Assembly: GCF_932294415.1 (NCBI RefSeq) | Contig: NC_065536.1 | Span: 17,791,974-17,855,973, forward strand | DNA from: Quercus robur | Taxonomy: Eukaryota > Streptophyta > Magnoliopsida > Fagales > Fagaceae | Reading direction: 5' to 3' | DNA length: 64,000 bases | Shown here: piece after piece, positions 10,850-21,959 of the stretch | Numbering within the stretch: position 1 is the stretch's first letter | Layout: each line of letters opens with the position of its first letter | Position numbers and translations under genes: made by a program | Notes under the pieces: model-generated | Told to the model about the DNA's origin: nothing | The model's database searches: none | Seen by the model: only the letters and a program-made list of their open reading frames with translations

Positions 10850-12045
10850 TCTGATGGCTAACTGGCGAGACGGTGACCACCGCAACAATGACAGCAATGA
10901 CGATGTCAATAACCTAACCCTTACTAGGGCTGAGTTCTACCAGTTTCATGAAGAGACTAAAAAATTTTGAGAAAACAATTAATAGTTTCGCGAAGAGACC
11001 TAACAAGAATTGTGTGGGATTCAGGATTCATTCGTTGCCCTTCTTGCCTGAAACCCTAATCGTGATGATGAAGAGTGATGTGATAACCGAGCACGTGGGC
11101 CTCCCTATTGTGGTCCAAATCGGAATAGGTAGTAATACCATAACGAGGGATAATGGTCCTGTGGGGACGAAGAGTATGTAGAAGGAGTCCTTGGGAATCA
11201 TCATGGTCCTACAAGGGATAATCGTCGAGATTATTAGGAGTAGAGGGACTATCGTATGAAGGTATAATTACCATCCTTTATTGGTAATGTCTCCATTGAA
11301 GAGTATCTGGTTTGGGTTAGTGAGTTTGAGAAGTTTTTCGATTATATGGATACTCCAGATGACAAGCAGGTGTGTTTATTTGCATACAAGTTAATAGGTA
11401 AAGCATCTGCATATAAGTTGATGGGTAGAGCATCTGCCTAGTGGGATTGTGTTTAGTTAAACCATACCCATGAGAGAAAGCTTCAGATTCGATCATGGAA
11501 AAGGATGAAGAGGCTAATGGCCTAAAGGTTCTTATTGCTAGATTACCAGTAGGAGTTGTTCAAACAGTACTAGGATTACAGACACGGTACCCGAACAATT
11601 AATGAGTACATGGAAGAGTTTGACCAGTTTGCAAATCGCAATGATCTGAAAGAGACTAAAGATCAACTAATATCCATATTTGTACACGGGTTGCGGGTGT
11701 CCATCCGAGATCGGGCACCCTTTCAAAGTTTATATTATTTAATTGAGGTTGTAACACTTGCAAAGAAAATATAATATCAACATCTCCGGGCAGGTTCGAA
11801 GTTTTCCAACTATAGTTCATAGTCATCCAATTCCACAACCAATTAAGGAAAAAAACCCATGTTTACACCATGATCAAAACCTATGGTTAGGGAGAATAGT
11901 GGTGTCAGCTAGTCCAAGGTTGCAGTAGTAGGTTCCATTATACAGCCGATAGCAAATAACAACCCTTATGTTAAGCCATCTGGAAATAAGTGCTATAGGT
12001 GTGGGGAGCCAAGGCGTCAATCTAGTACTTATCCTAAGTGAGTTG
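10850..12045 (+). pseudogene. gag remnant with degraded CCHC zinc knuckle
   Basis: Frame fragments fit gypsy gag, with a stretch near 11590-11700 resembling the YxxxFxxL retrotransposon gag core. The zinc knuckle begins at 11991 as CYRCGEP, but the His and last Cys positions read Arg and Tyr. Multiple stops interrupt it. Nucleic-acid binding by the knuckle would be lost. Confidence 0.6.
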
Positions 12046-12287
12046 TATTGAATCTGGTGGTTACTGAAGAGGGCGAGGCGAAGGATGAATAGAAGGGTGA
12101 AGAAGAGTATAGTGATGCTGATCCATATGCTTATGATCCCAATGAAATACAAGAAGATGAAGAAGGTGTGCCATTACGGAGATCCCTAGTGATCCAGAGG
12201 TTATTGCTTACACCAAGGATAAAATACATTGATTAGCATAATAGGATCATCTAAGCACGTTGCACCATTATTAAGAGGATTTGTGAT

Positions 12288-12860
12288 TTGATCATTAACA
12301 ATGGCAGTATGAAGAATATTGCATCGAAGAGTTTTGTTGCCAAGTTGGGGCTAAAGATAGAGAAACACCCTTCTCTATACAAAATAGGTTGGATTAAGAA
12401 AGGTACGAAAACTCTTGTCACTCAACAGTGTTGTGTCACTTTTTCTATGAGTAAATGTTATGTAGATGAAGTAGTTTGTGATGTTGTTGAAATGGATGCA
12501 TGTCATTTAATATTGGGTAGACCTTGGCAGTATGATGTAGATGTTACTTATCAATGTAAGGATAATGTATATGTGTTCTTTAAAAATGGTAGAAAAATTG
12601 TCCTTGGTCCTATTAATGAAAGTAGTGTACCCAAAGCTTCTAAAGTGGACGCGAAGCCATCCCTTCTCATAGTCAATAATGAGGATGAGTTTGACAAAGA
12701 GTGTAAGGAGTTGAAACAGGTTTATGCAGTAGTGGTGACGGATGGGGAGTTGGAGAAGGTTGCTGAGATACCTAATGCATTACAACCACTGATCAAGGAG
12801 TTTGAGGAGCTTTTTCTAGAGGAGCTGCTTGCAAGTTTACCACTAATGCGAGATATCTAG
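12288..12860 (+). pseudogene. Retroviral-type aspartic protease region of the gypsy pol
   Basis: The open frame starts LIINNGSMKNIAS, where active family members have Asp at the catalytic position (D-S/G-G-S), so the catalytic Asp appears to be Asn. It continues with the HLILGRPWQYD block typical of gypsy proteases. A spacer toward RT (LQPLIKEFEELF) follows, and it ends at a stop. Confidence 0.75.
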
Positions 12861-13660
12861 CATTGCATTGATATAGTTCTTGGAGCTAGTCTACTAAGAT
12901 TGCTGCACTATAGGATGAATCCTTAAGAGTGTTAGATTTTACAAGGGCAGGTGGATGAGCTTTTGAGCAAGGGGTAGGTTAAGGAGAGTATGAGTCTATG
13001 TGTAGTACTGACATTATTAAAACTGAAGAAGGATGAGAGGTGGCATATGTGTGTGGATAGTTGAGCCATCAACAAGATCATAGTCAGGCATTGATTCCTT
13101 ATTCCTCGACTAGATGACATGTTTGATATGCTGAATGGGTCCAAGTGTTACACCAAGTTGGATATTAGAGTGGGTATCACCAGATTCGGATATGACCTAG
13201 AGATGAGTGGAAGACATCTTTCAAGAAAGATGAGGAGTTGTATGAATAGATGGTAATGCCTTTTAGACTGTCTAATGCTCTCAGCACTTTCATAAGGCTT
13301 ATGAATCAGGTATTGAAACCATTTATTTGGAAGTTTATGGTAGTTTATTTTGATGATATCCTGATTTACAGTAAGATAAAAGCAACCTATTATAATCATG
13401 TGCAAGAAGTAATGACGGTGTTGCAAGCCAATGAGTTGTTTATCAACTTGAAGAAGTGTAGCTTCTTGACTGATAAGCTGTTGTTCTTAGGATATGTGGT
13501 TAGCATGGATGGTATTCATGTTGATGAAGACAAGGTCTATGCAGTTAGAGAATGGCCGACCCTAAAGACAATAAGTGATGTGCAAAGCTTCCATGGCTAT
13601 CAACCTTCTATCCAAGGTTTGTTGGAGATTTCAATAGCATAGTAGGCCCTATTACTGAGT
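12861..13660 (+). pseudogene. Reverse transcriptase remnant of the gypsy element
   Basis: The best-kept part (13250-13642) includes MPFRLSNA and the catalytic YFDDILIYS motif near 13345, then [19 protein letters not shown]. Upstream palm motifs occur in other frames with stops. Frameshifts near 13600 break the link to RNase H. Confidence 0.85.
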
Positions 13661-14285
13661 GTCTAAAGAAGGGGAGGTACTTGTGGGGGAAAGGAGACAA
13701 AGAAAATTTTTGCATTGATCAAGGAGAAGTTGAGCACCTCTCTAGTTTTGGCACTGGCCAACTTTGAGAAGGTGCTTCAGGTTGAATGTGATGCATCTGT
13801 GGTTGGGATAGGTGTTGTTACTTCATAAGACAACAAACTAGTAGCATTCTTTGGTGAGAAAGTTTGTGAAGCTCAGAGTAAATGGTTAGCTTATGAATTG
13901 GAGTTTAGTTTTGTAGTATGAACTCTTAAGCATTGGGAGCATTACATGATTTAGAGGGAGTTTGTGTTACATACAGATCACTAACTGGATGCATGCTAGG
14001 TGGGTAGCTTATATATAGTGCTTCCATTTCACATTGAAGCACAAGTCTGGTGTCACTAATAGGTGGCAGATGCGCTCAATAGGCGAGCATCTTTGTTGAT
14101 CACACTACGTATTGAAGTTGTAGGATTTGATTGCCTCAAGGAGTTGTACAAGGATGATGAGGATTTTTGAGATAATTGGGTTAAGTGTTAAGAAACTCTT
14201 ACTGCTGTCAACAGTTTGTACATCCAAGATGGTTTCCTTTTTTGGGGGTAATCAACTGTGTATCCCTCAAAGTTCATTATGGGAG
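13661..14285 (+). pseudogene. RNase H remnant of the gypsy element
   Basis: Fragments in several frames recall gypsy RNase H, such as the [15 protein letters not shown] and LAYELEF-like pieces. The frame is broken repeatedly, so it is inferred mainly from position between RT and integrase. Confidence 0.55.
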
Positions 14286-15467
14286 TAGATTATTAAGGAG
14301 TTACATGGTAGAGGTTTGGGTGGACATATGGGTAGAGATAAGAGGATAGCACTGGTGGAGGAGAGGTATTATTGGCCACAACTCAAGAGGGATGTTAGTA
14401 GTCATGTGAGGAAGTGTCCAATTTGCCAAACTACCAAGGGTCAATTTCTGAATACTGGTTTATACATGCCATTACTAGTTCCACAAGCACCATGGGAGGA
14501 TCTAGCTATGAATTTTATACTGGGTCTTCCTTGAACCCAGCGAGGTATGAATTCTATTTTTGTTGTGGTTGACAGGTACTTGAAGATATCCCATTTCATA
14601 GCATGCAAGAAGACCTCAAATGCTACTCAAGTGGCCAATCTGTTCTTTAAAGAAGTTATGCATTTGCATGGAGTGCCAAAATCCACCACCTCTGACCGGG
14701 ATACTAAGTTCATTAGTAACTTTTGGCGGACCTTGTGGAAGCGTTTTGACACTTTTCTGAATTACAGTAGCACTAGTCATCCTCTGACTGATGGCTAGAT
14801 AGAATTAGTTAACCGCACTTAAGGGAATTTGATTTGGTGTATCTCAGGAGCGAAGCCCAAGTAGTGGGATCTTGCACTGCCCCAAGTAGAGTTTGCTTAC
14901 AATAGCTCATTTAGCAGAAGTACTAGTAAGTCTTCATTTGGCATCATTTACTGTGTGCCTCCAAAACACGCTTTGAACTTGGTACCTTTACTTAAACTTC
15001 CAAGAGTGAGTCAAGCTGCAGAGAATATGGTTGACTGTATTCAGGCCATGCAAGAGGAGGTGAAGCAGAAACTTGAAGCTACAAATGCCAAGTATAAGGA
15101 AGTTGCTGATAAGAAGAGACGTGAGAAGATCTTTAGTGTTGGGGATTTAGTGCTGGTTTACCTTAGAAAGGAGAGGTTTCTCGTTGGTACCTACAACAAG
15201 TTGAAGGACAATAAATATGGGTCATTCCAAATTACAAAGAAGATCAACAACAATTCTTATGTGATTGCTCTTCTAATAGACATGAAGATTTCTTCCACCT
15301 TCAATGTTGCTGACTTGTATGACTATCATCCTCCTAATGCACCATATAGTGGGAACTCGGGGTTGAGTTCTTTTCAAGTTAGGGACACAAATTTAGAACA
15401 GACTGCCATGGACTTTCTAGGCTCTCCTATGCGACTGAAATCATTGTGCAAGGCAAAAAGACATTAG
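14286..15467 (+). pseudogene. Integrase remnant of the gypsy element
   Basis: The zinc-binding HHCC part is at 14316-14534 ([29 protein letters not shown]). The catalytic-core part is at 14547-14798 ([29 protein letters not shown]). The C-terminal part is at 14955-15467 with the FSVGDLVLVYL block and an NVADLYDYHPP end. Stops separate the pieces, one of them at a former CGA-like codon at 14532. There is no chromodomain. Confidence 0.85.
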
Positions 15468-16115
15468 TAGAAATCATGGGCCCTGAAGTTGGAATTGCAC
15501 GAAATTTGGCAGGATGAAGCAAAATGACATTTTGAGAAATAGTCGTCATCTTGCCATGAGGTACCCCTTGAAATTGGCGAATTTCTCCATTTAGGCCACG
15601 AAAACTACAATTTTGCCGTTTATAGTAATTTTTGTTCCCTTAATAACTTTTTACTTAAAAGTCAGAATAAGATCCCGCTTGTTTTAGGTAATTTTTGTTT
15701 CCTTAATAACTTTTTACTCAAAAGTCAGAATAGGATCTCGCTTGTTTTGAGATGACCCTTAAGGTCAGTAGTTTATGATTTTGCATTTAACTCAATTTTT
15801 CTATTTTTAGTAAATTTCGGTATTTTGTCACCTAATCACGTAATTAGTGCGAATTAAGGCTTCAAATGTTTTCCTAATCATCCTAGGACTTTACTTTCTC
15901 AGTATTTATATGTTTTGTAACAGTCAAAGGCAATGGTGATTATTAATAAAATACAGACTTTGTCTAATTCTTTCTCTAGTAGATTTTAGTTTATCACCTT
16001 ATAAATTTAAGGAAATCTTTATAGATTCGAGGTTTAGTACCAAAAAACTAATAGTTTAGTTTCTATCTATCAAAGAGAGCATCATATATGCTTTCTTTAG
16101 GCTTCATCGACATCA
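15389..16115 (+). repeat. 3' LTR of the gypsy element, with internal duplication
   Basis: It aligns with 10207-10820 but is about 110 bases longer. A block of about 64 bases (GTAATTTTTGTT...CGCTTGTTTT) is present twice in tandem near 15627-15755, and there is extra sequence near 15960-16010. It ends in ACATCA before the TGATG duplication. Confidence 0.8.
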
Positions 16116-16120
16116 TGATG

Positions 16121-16665
16121 TGGGGTAGCCATCTTGTTAGTTCTTGTGTAAGGATTCTATGCTAACTTCATATGTAATATAGAAGAAAATCACATATTTC
16201 TCTCAGGTTCTATTTCTATGGATTCAGATATGGATGACACTCAATTTTAGAAGTGGACAAACCTTGCTCTTAATAATGCTCTCACTAAGCTCAATGGCGA
16301 GCATTTTGAATGGTCCTTTTCTTTCTCTTATCATCAAGCTTTTGCTTTTTCAGCATGTCTCCTTTCCCAATTGAATTGTTTATTTTAAACTCCATGCCAC
16401 CATTGATGCTAGCTTGCACCTATAACTTGAGTTCTGGTCACTAGCACCAAGCTTTCGTTCCATTCCCCATTAATTTACTGTAAAGGATGACTTGGATCGA
16501 TAGATCGATGATGTAGCTACTATAGTGGCTGCTAATGATGCTCTAGCATAAGGTGCTCAAGCTGATGTTATTCTACTTCCCTATCAAAGTTTACAGTGCA
16601 TTGATCACATTAAGCAGTGGCAAGAGAGGAATACACCCTCATTTCACATAAATGTGTGTGATATG
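16121..16665. other. Duplicated block paralogous to 39400-39765
   Basis: It is strongly similar to 39400-39765 until about 16460, where the paralog diverges. On the plus strand it reads as an eroded coding sequence (MDSDMDDTQF, KWTNLALNNALTKLNG) with many stops. The other copy shares the ATG and several residues. I cannot name a family; it may be a retroelement or gene relic. Confidence 0.4.
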
Positions 16666-17643
16666 TGACCTAATGAGGGATCTACTTTTAATATTTCAAA
16701 CGGGTTGGGTAGGGTAAAAAAAAGGTTGTCTTTAATGGGTTGGGAGCATGTCGGGTCAATAGGGTCACAAGTCAGGTTGATTGAGTTACGGGTCGATCCG
16801 AATTTTTTCACATGCAAAATAATAATGATAATAATATTGAAAAATATGATTATATTTTATTTCTAGAAAAAAAAATTCAAGGTAAAAAAGAAAGATGCAA
16901 ATAGTATAATGTGAAGAGAGATGAAATTCTTAGAAAAGAAATTTACAAATGGAAGAAGGGATTTTGGGATTAAATATTGCCCACACTATATAAGACTCGG
17001 TAGAATTCATGAGGGGACAAAATTATTTTCTGTTATATTTTAAGAGAGGGAAGATGATAACTTTCTGTTACAGGAACCCATTAAACCTCTAATTTTGATC
17101 CCAAAAAAAAGTTAATATAATTTGTCAACTACATGCTTGATTTAACTATAATATAATATAATATTTTTTATACGTATACTTGTTTAAAAATATTTTTTTT
17201 ATAAGCAGAAAATATACTTATATAAACTAGAGATTAGATTGTGAAAGTTTGTAATCACTTTCATATAATATCAGATTATCATTTGTAGTTTATTAATGAT
17301 ATAAACAAACTGTTTTTTGTAAGAATTCAATTTTTTGTAAATGTGTAAAATATTTTGGTTATTGTTTTATTATAACAGGAAAATAATAAATTAATTAAGT
17401 AACTCATAAACAAACTAGAGCTTATTTGGCAAGAAAGTGAATTAAGCTAGAACATGTAGTTTTGTTTGGTGATAAGCTTAAGTTAGGCTCATATTCCAAA
17501 TAAAATTATATAAATATACTTGAATTTTTAATACTTGGCTTAGTTTGGATCATTAACAGTCCTACTTTTCACATTGATGAGACTGATGAGCTCTTTGTCT
17601 CAGATGAGCTAATCAAATATCTCTGTCAATGAATCCATGTCAC
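16666..17643. other. AT-rich gene-free stretch with a GGGTTGGGT motif cluster
   Basis: Around 16690-16800 there are repeated GGGTTGGG, CGGGTCAA and ACGGGTCGA motifs like those near the ends of the elements at 51934 and 56490. They could be a fragment of such an element. The rest is AT-rich with no gene. Confidence 0.4.
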
Positions 17644-18056
17644 TGATGAAGGTAAGGAAGCCATTCAATGCGGCCAATAATGCCTCGGACGGTTATAGGA
17701 CCAGCTGTACAGACCGTTGAAGGCCCATCAAAGCCTATATTATTGAGCATAAAGCGTTACCAAGATAGGCATTAAAACCACAATAATTAATAGCCACAAT
17801 GGCTAGGAGGAGTGAAAACATATATAAACCCCTCACAAGGTACATAGACAAATCTAATTTCACTCATAATTATTTTGATATCCTGTGTTATTCTCTAAAG
17901 GCTTCATTATATTGACTTTGGCATCGAAGACGTTGTGGCAGACACACCACCAGTGACTACCTTGAGGGAGCCATCTTTCCATAGTTGTAGGTACATAGAC
18001 GAGGACTCAGCTCTATCTGGACGCCCTTACAAAGACTGACGATTTATACTTCATCA
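17644..18056 (+). mobile_element. Probable solo LTR, 413 bp
   Basis: It begins TGATGAAG and ends CTTCATCA, a perfect eight-base inverted repeat of TG...CA type. It contains a TATA-like ACATATATAAACCCC near 17818-17832, a T-rich region and a GACTTTGGCATCGAAGACG motif, the kind seen near the 3' end of plant gypsy LTRs. No primer site or coding DNA adjoins it. I did not find a matching five-base target duplication, so the ends could be slightly off. Confidence 0.5.
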
Positions 18057-18835
18057 CACATCATAATGAGATGATAAATTATTAATTTTCACATGTCTAC
18101 ACAGCTACATTAGTAACATTACTTTATTGTCTAAGAATATATATTTGTCACTTCAACATTTGTGAAATATGTGTCTAGAGCCTAGACTTAGTGATCTTAT
18201 TTCCCATAAGTAATTGCCGAGCATAGGGATCTTGGCTTTCGGTTTGGCCCCACGTGGAACTACAACACTCACGGTTTAGATCATGTGTAATTCCTGCAAT
18301 GATTGTTTTACCTATTTAGTGAAATTATTAAAATTATTTAGTGGTATATTACACTATCCGTTAACATAAATTTATAGATTTTACATTTGGCTCTTGTGCA
18401 TGGGATCCATATTTTTATTTATTATATATAGGACACACATTTATGTAAAAGAAATCTGTAATACATTGAGTGCATCGAATAATTTATTTTATAGTAGCTA
18501 TAAAGGACATATTAATATATTATCAAAAGAACCACGTACATTATTTACCCAAAAAAGAAAAAGAAAAAAAGTGTTACGTTGGGTTGCTAGCTGTTACCCC
18601 AGACTAAACAAAATTCGGATCAAGGGTACCATTATCTCCTTGAAATTTTATATTAAAGAAATTCATATATTATTATATTAACAGTTGAGATAATTAAGTA
18701 GTCATAAAATATATAATAATAAAAAATTAACGAGTACCGTAAAATTTTCCTAGAATGTATAAATATATAAATTTTGAAAAAGTTTTAATCTAAAAATTTG
18801 ACTCTTAAAAATTGTAAGTGGCATGTCGATCTGTA
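18057..18835. other. AT-rich gene-free stretch
   Basis: No domain, RNA gene or repeat end could be supported. The open frame at 18394-18681 is AT-driven and featureless. Confidence 0.5.
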
Positions 18836-18839
18836 GAAA

Positions 18840-19264
18840 TGTTGAGTATGGTTCACCTCTAGATAACAAAGCAGCAGAAGCCGGAGTGAGAGAGCAGCCA
18901 ATATAATAGATCCTTCAAGTTGCCACGGTTCACAATAATGATTCTCGCTGATCTCTACACTAGTTCCTTAATCCTTTCAGTATAATTTGTCATTCCTAAT
19001 AAACATATTCCACTAATTAATTACTCTCAAAATTTATGTGTAGGATCGATGCACAAGCACGTAAAGAAGGTTTAAAGCTCAAAGAAAGAATTGATTGCAT
19101 CGTCATTGGAACTCATCCAAGACGAATCCAAACAAGAAAATTTAGTGGGAAAATTTTGAAAGATGTTCTTTGAAATAATATTCAACTATATTTATTCACT
19201 TTAATATTCGAGAAATTACAGAGCCATGCACACTAATCCTCATCACATGTAATAGTTTTATTCA

Positions 19265-19311
<47 letters not shown>

Positions 19312-19444
19312 ATCTTATGCATACTTTGATCAGAATCTGGAGCCTCTAGGATATCTTATTTAGGCATCAAACATAGCATATATAGCATTAACGAGCATGC
19401 ATATACAATATCTGATGAACTTGTCTTCATGGCTGATCAGTCTT
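18840..19444. other. Downstream flank of the broken peptide gene (duplicated)
   Basis: It shares blocks with 44378-44968 (GTGATTCTCGCT, TTTATGTGTAGGAT, CACAAGCACGTAAAGAA, CATATACAATATCTGATGA). A (TA)n tract lies at 19268-19313. It would hold the 3' UTR of the minus-strand peptide locus. Confidence 0.5.
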
Positions 19445-19880
19445 CTATGGGTGCTTCGGGGCAACGTAGCCTCCACCTCCAGCAGGTACATGGGTAGGCA
19501 TGCCATAATCAGCAAGAAGTTTTCGTCCTGCAACATGCAAACCACGCATCTATGATTTGCTCTAAGATAATCACAACATGCTTTTGACCAAGCTTAGTTC
19601 TTAATTAGTAACCACAAAAGCTTTGGAAAAATAAGATTTCAAATAAGCATCAATGAAAGAAAAGAAGAAGGAATGTTTAAAGTGATAATAGTCTTAGATA
19701 GCAAAAGAGGTAGATTTTGACACAACAGAAAATTAATTAAAACAATCCAAGTAGGGTTTCTACAAACCGAGATTGAAATTTGGTGTTGCGTCAAGAATTA
19801 TGGCACCACATGCAGGACACGAGCAACACTACTGCTAAAATAATGGTCATTGCCAACACTTTGAAGGCGGTGGAGGACAT
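19445..19880 (-). pseudogene. Secreted-peptide gene, broken copy
   Basis: This is a paralog of the intact gene at 44969-45449. The exon-1 equivalent is 19768-19880 (ATG at 19878-19880, donor CG|GTTTGTAG) and the exon-2 equivalent is 19445-19527 (after TTGCAG, stop TAG). The signal-peptide part matches. A net gain of four bases near the end of the signal peptide (around 19810) shifts the frame into a TGA. Exon 2 in the ancestral frame still reads LLADYGMPTHVPAGGGGY then VAPKHP, so the mature part differs strongly from the intact copy. The DNA upstream of the ATG is deleted relative to the paralog. It is most likely a pseudogene, unless alternative splicing bypasses the shift. Confidence 0.7.
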
Positions 19881-20370
19881 GTATGAACATTCTTAATTTT
19901 AGATTCCCTTTTGATTGTAACTGTTTGATGGAGTCAAAAGGCTCGCCACCACCATGATCAAGTGGAATTAGTATATGTCAAACATATATATTCTTGTACT
20001 CCATATAGTTTCATTTTCTTTGTGCATTTTGCAAAAGGAAAAAAAGAAAGAAAGAAATCATTATGGTCATACAAATAAATACTAGTGAAAAAATTCTTCT
20101 TTTGAAATTCATTGTGGTCAAATAGCTAATGCACTGTATGGCCAACTTTTAAAATTCTTCTTTATAGTGCCCAAAAAAAAAAAAGAAAAAAAATCTTCTT
20201 TATATTGAATGATTTCATTTAAATACCTGTAGATGACTAAATTTCTGGAATATGTGAAAATATGTGCAATATACTAATAGGAGTAATATTCCCTCTCAGG
20301 AGATAATTGATGGTTTTCTAATAGATTTAATAATATGAGATTGAGACCCACAATTATTATTATTATTATT
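19881..20370. other. Upstream flank of the broken peptide copy
   Basis: It is similar to 45953-46330 (CTGTTTGA, GCTCGCC, GATCAAG, CATATATATTC, GAAATCAT). The paralog carries a MITE at the point corresponding to about 19893, which is unoccupied here. No gene is present. Confidence 0.55.
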
Positions 20371-20379
20371 ATTTAGATA

Positions 20380-20680
20380 AAATCGAATTTCAATACTATG
20401 ATGATTACTCTTATCATCAGGCTAAGATACCAATTGATTTTTAGTATAAGTAGAATTCAAACCCTAAACTTTTAGTCGATAACAATAAACTTTATTAATT
20501 GAGCTAATTAGAACTCATTATGAGTATGAGACCCACTGTTATATAAAGAGCAATGAGGATTATACTCTTTATCTTCAAGCCAATTCATTAATCGATTTTC
20601 TCTTAGTAAATGTGAGATTCAATCATAGGCTCTTTATTTGACAACAAAATAACTCACCAACTAAACTAATTTGAATCCAC
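20380..20680 (-). repeat. Two decayed tRNA-derived SINE relics
   Basis: Two blocks (about 20385-20520 and 20555-20680) follow the order of the better SINE at 59149-59307. Each has GATGATTACTC and TATCATCAGGCTAAG-like DNA, a CCAATT...TTTTAGT block, a decayed B-box (GAATTCAAACCC, GATTCAATCA) and a decayed A-box (GAGCTAATTAG, AACTAAACTAAT). Both point to the minus strand. Confidence 0.5.
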
Positions 20681-20689
20681 TTTCTTTTT

Positions 20690-21350
20690 TTTTTTTTTTT
20701 TTTTGAATGAAATACACTTACACACATAAAAGGGAGGAAATAAAATTTTAACACAAAGACATACTACAAACTTTACTCGAAAGTCATGGTAAAATCCACA
20801 ATTTCTTGCTAAGATTGAATTTGAAAACTTGGATTTGAATTTTAAATTAATAGATTTTAAAGGTTTACAATCCTTGGTGAATTTATCATCAAATCCAAAA
20901 TTTTGACATTTTTTAAACTTCCCAAATTAGATATTTGGATTTTAATCACCAAAATTCAATTCCAAATTCCCAAATCATGTTATCCAAACATATCATAAAA
21001 GTCTTGTAACTCAGCACTTTTTAATATTTTCAAAAGAAATCCACCTCCTCCAAATATATATATTGAATTATCAAAATAATAATTAATAAGAATCCATTAT
21101 TTATTGTAACATTGGATATGTGTAAAATATTTCCAAGTTGCTGCTGGACTATTATTGATTAATGATGATTAGACATGATATATGACTTCTTTCCTCAACA
21201 ACTAGTGACAGCACTGATAGCTACTTTTTTTCATAAACAACAGAAGTTTCTTTCCTTTGACAAATTTTTTTGGAATATATTGACCATATTTTGAATCCAA
21301 AGACTACATGTAGAAGAAAAAATAGGAAAGCTTATTTCTCTATTTGTCGT
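20690..21350. other. Duplicated block paralogous to 26740-27290
   Basis: Shared stretches include ACACTTACACACATA, CATGGTAAAATCCACAATTT, AACATTGGATATGTGTAA and TTTCCAAGTTGCTGCTGGAC. No gene is visible. The block shows that this interval was copied within the window. Confidence 0.65.
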
Positions 21351-21631
21351 GATTGTTATATTTGTTCATTTTCCATTCATTTTCGGACTGCCTTTTGCCC
21401 CCCCAATGTAAGACTTGTTATTCTTAGATTCTCTTAAAATTCTTCAAGGGATTTACCTTTTATTAAGTAAGGTATATAGGAATTTTGTCCAAGAGCGAGA
21501 TTAAAAAGCAAGGTTAAAAGAAAATTAAATTATAATAAACAATTAAATAGAATGTACTTGTTATATAAATATATAAATGATAGAATTTGTATTTTTTACA
21601 ATCAATTTTATGATGATTGCTCTTTATAATT

Positions 21632-21937
21632 AATGTAAAATACCATTTTAGTCCTTAAACTTTTCAAAAGTTTGTTTTTCATCTTTAAATTTTAAAAAAG
21701 CTTTTTTTTTTAAATTTTTTAGAGACAAAAATAGGGTTGAAAAAAGGAACCATTTCAATATATATATATTAGGGACGAATTTTTTTTTTTTTGATAAAAT
21801 TTAAGGACAGAGAGTAAAACATTTTCAATAGTTTAGGGACGAAAAGTGAACGTTTCAATAATTTAGGGACAAAAATAAACTTTTTAAAATTGAGGGACTA
21901 AAATTTAAAATTTAGGGACTAAAATAGTATTTTACCC
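21632..21937. mobile_element. hAT-like MITE, 306 bp
   Basis: The inverted ends are TGTAAAATACCATTTTAGTCC-like on the left and GGACTAAAATAGTATTTTACCC-like on the right, 18 of 19 core bases matching. The eight-base duplication TTATAATT lies at 21624-21631 and 21938-21945. The interior repeats TTTAGGGAC motifs on one strand. It is non-coding. Confidence 0.75.
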
Positions 21938-21959
21938 TTATAATTATCAAGCCAAAATT

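Larger units (their letters stand above)
10207..16115 (+). mobile_element. Ty3/gypsy LTR retrotransposon, old and inactive
   Basis: The 5.9 kb element has LTRs at both ends and a tRNA-Met primer site. Remnants of gag zinc finger, protease, reverse transcriptase, RNase H and integrase lie in gypsy order, with integrase last. The outer ends TGATGT and ACATCA are inverted repeats, and TGATG flanks at 10202-10206 and 16116-16120. A paralogous empty site lies near 39388-39400. Every domain carries stops or frameshifts, so no protein can be made. The first 100 LTR bases differ by roughly one in six to seven by eye, indicating an old insertion. Confidence 0.9.

Noticed and set aside
17644-18056. Target duplication for the solo LTR
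   Set aside because: Flanks GTCAC and CACAT do not match, so I kept the LTR call on its inverted ends alone and lowered confidence.
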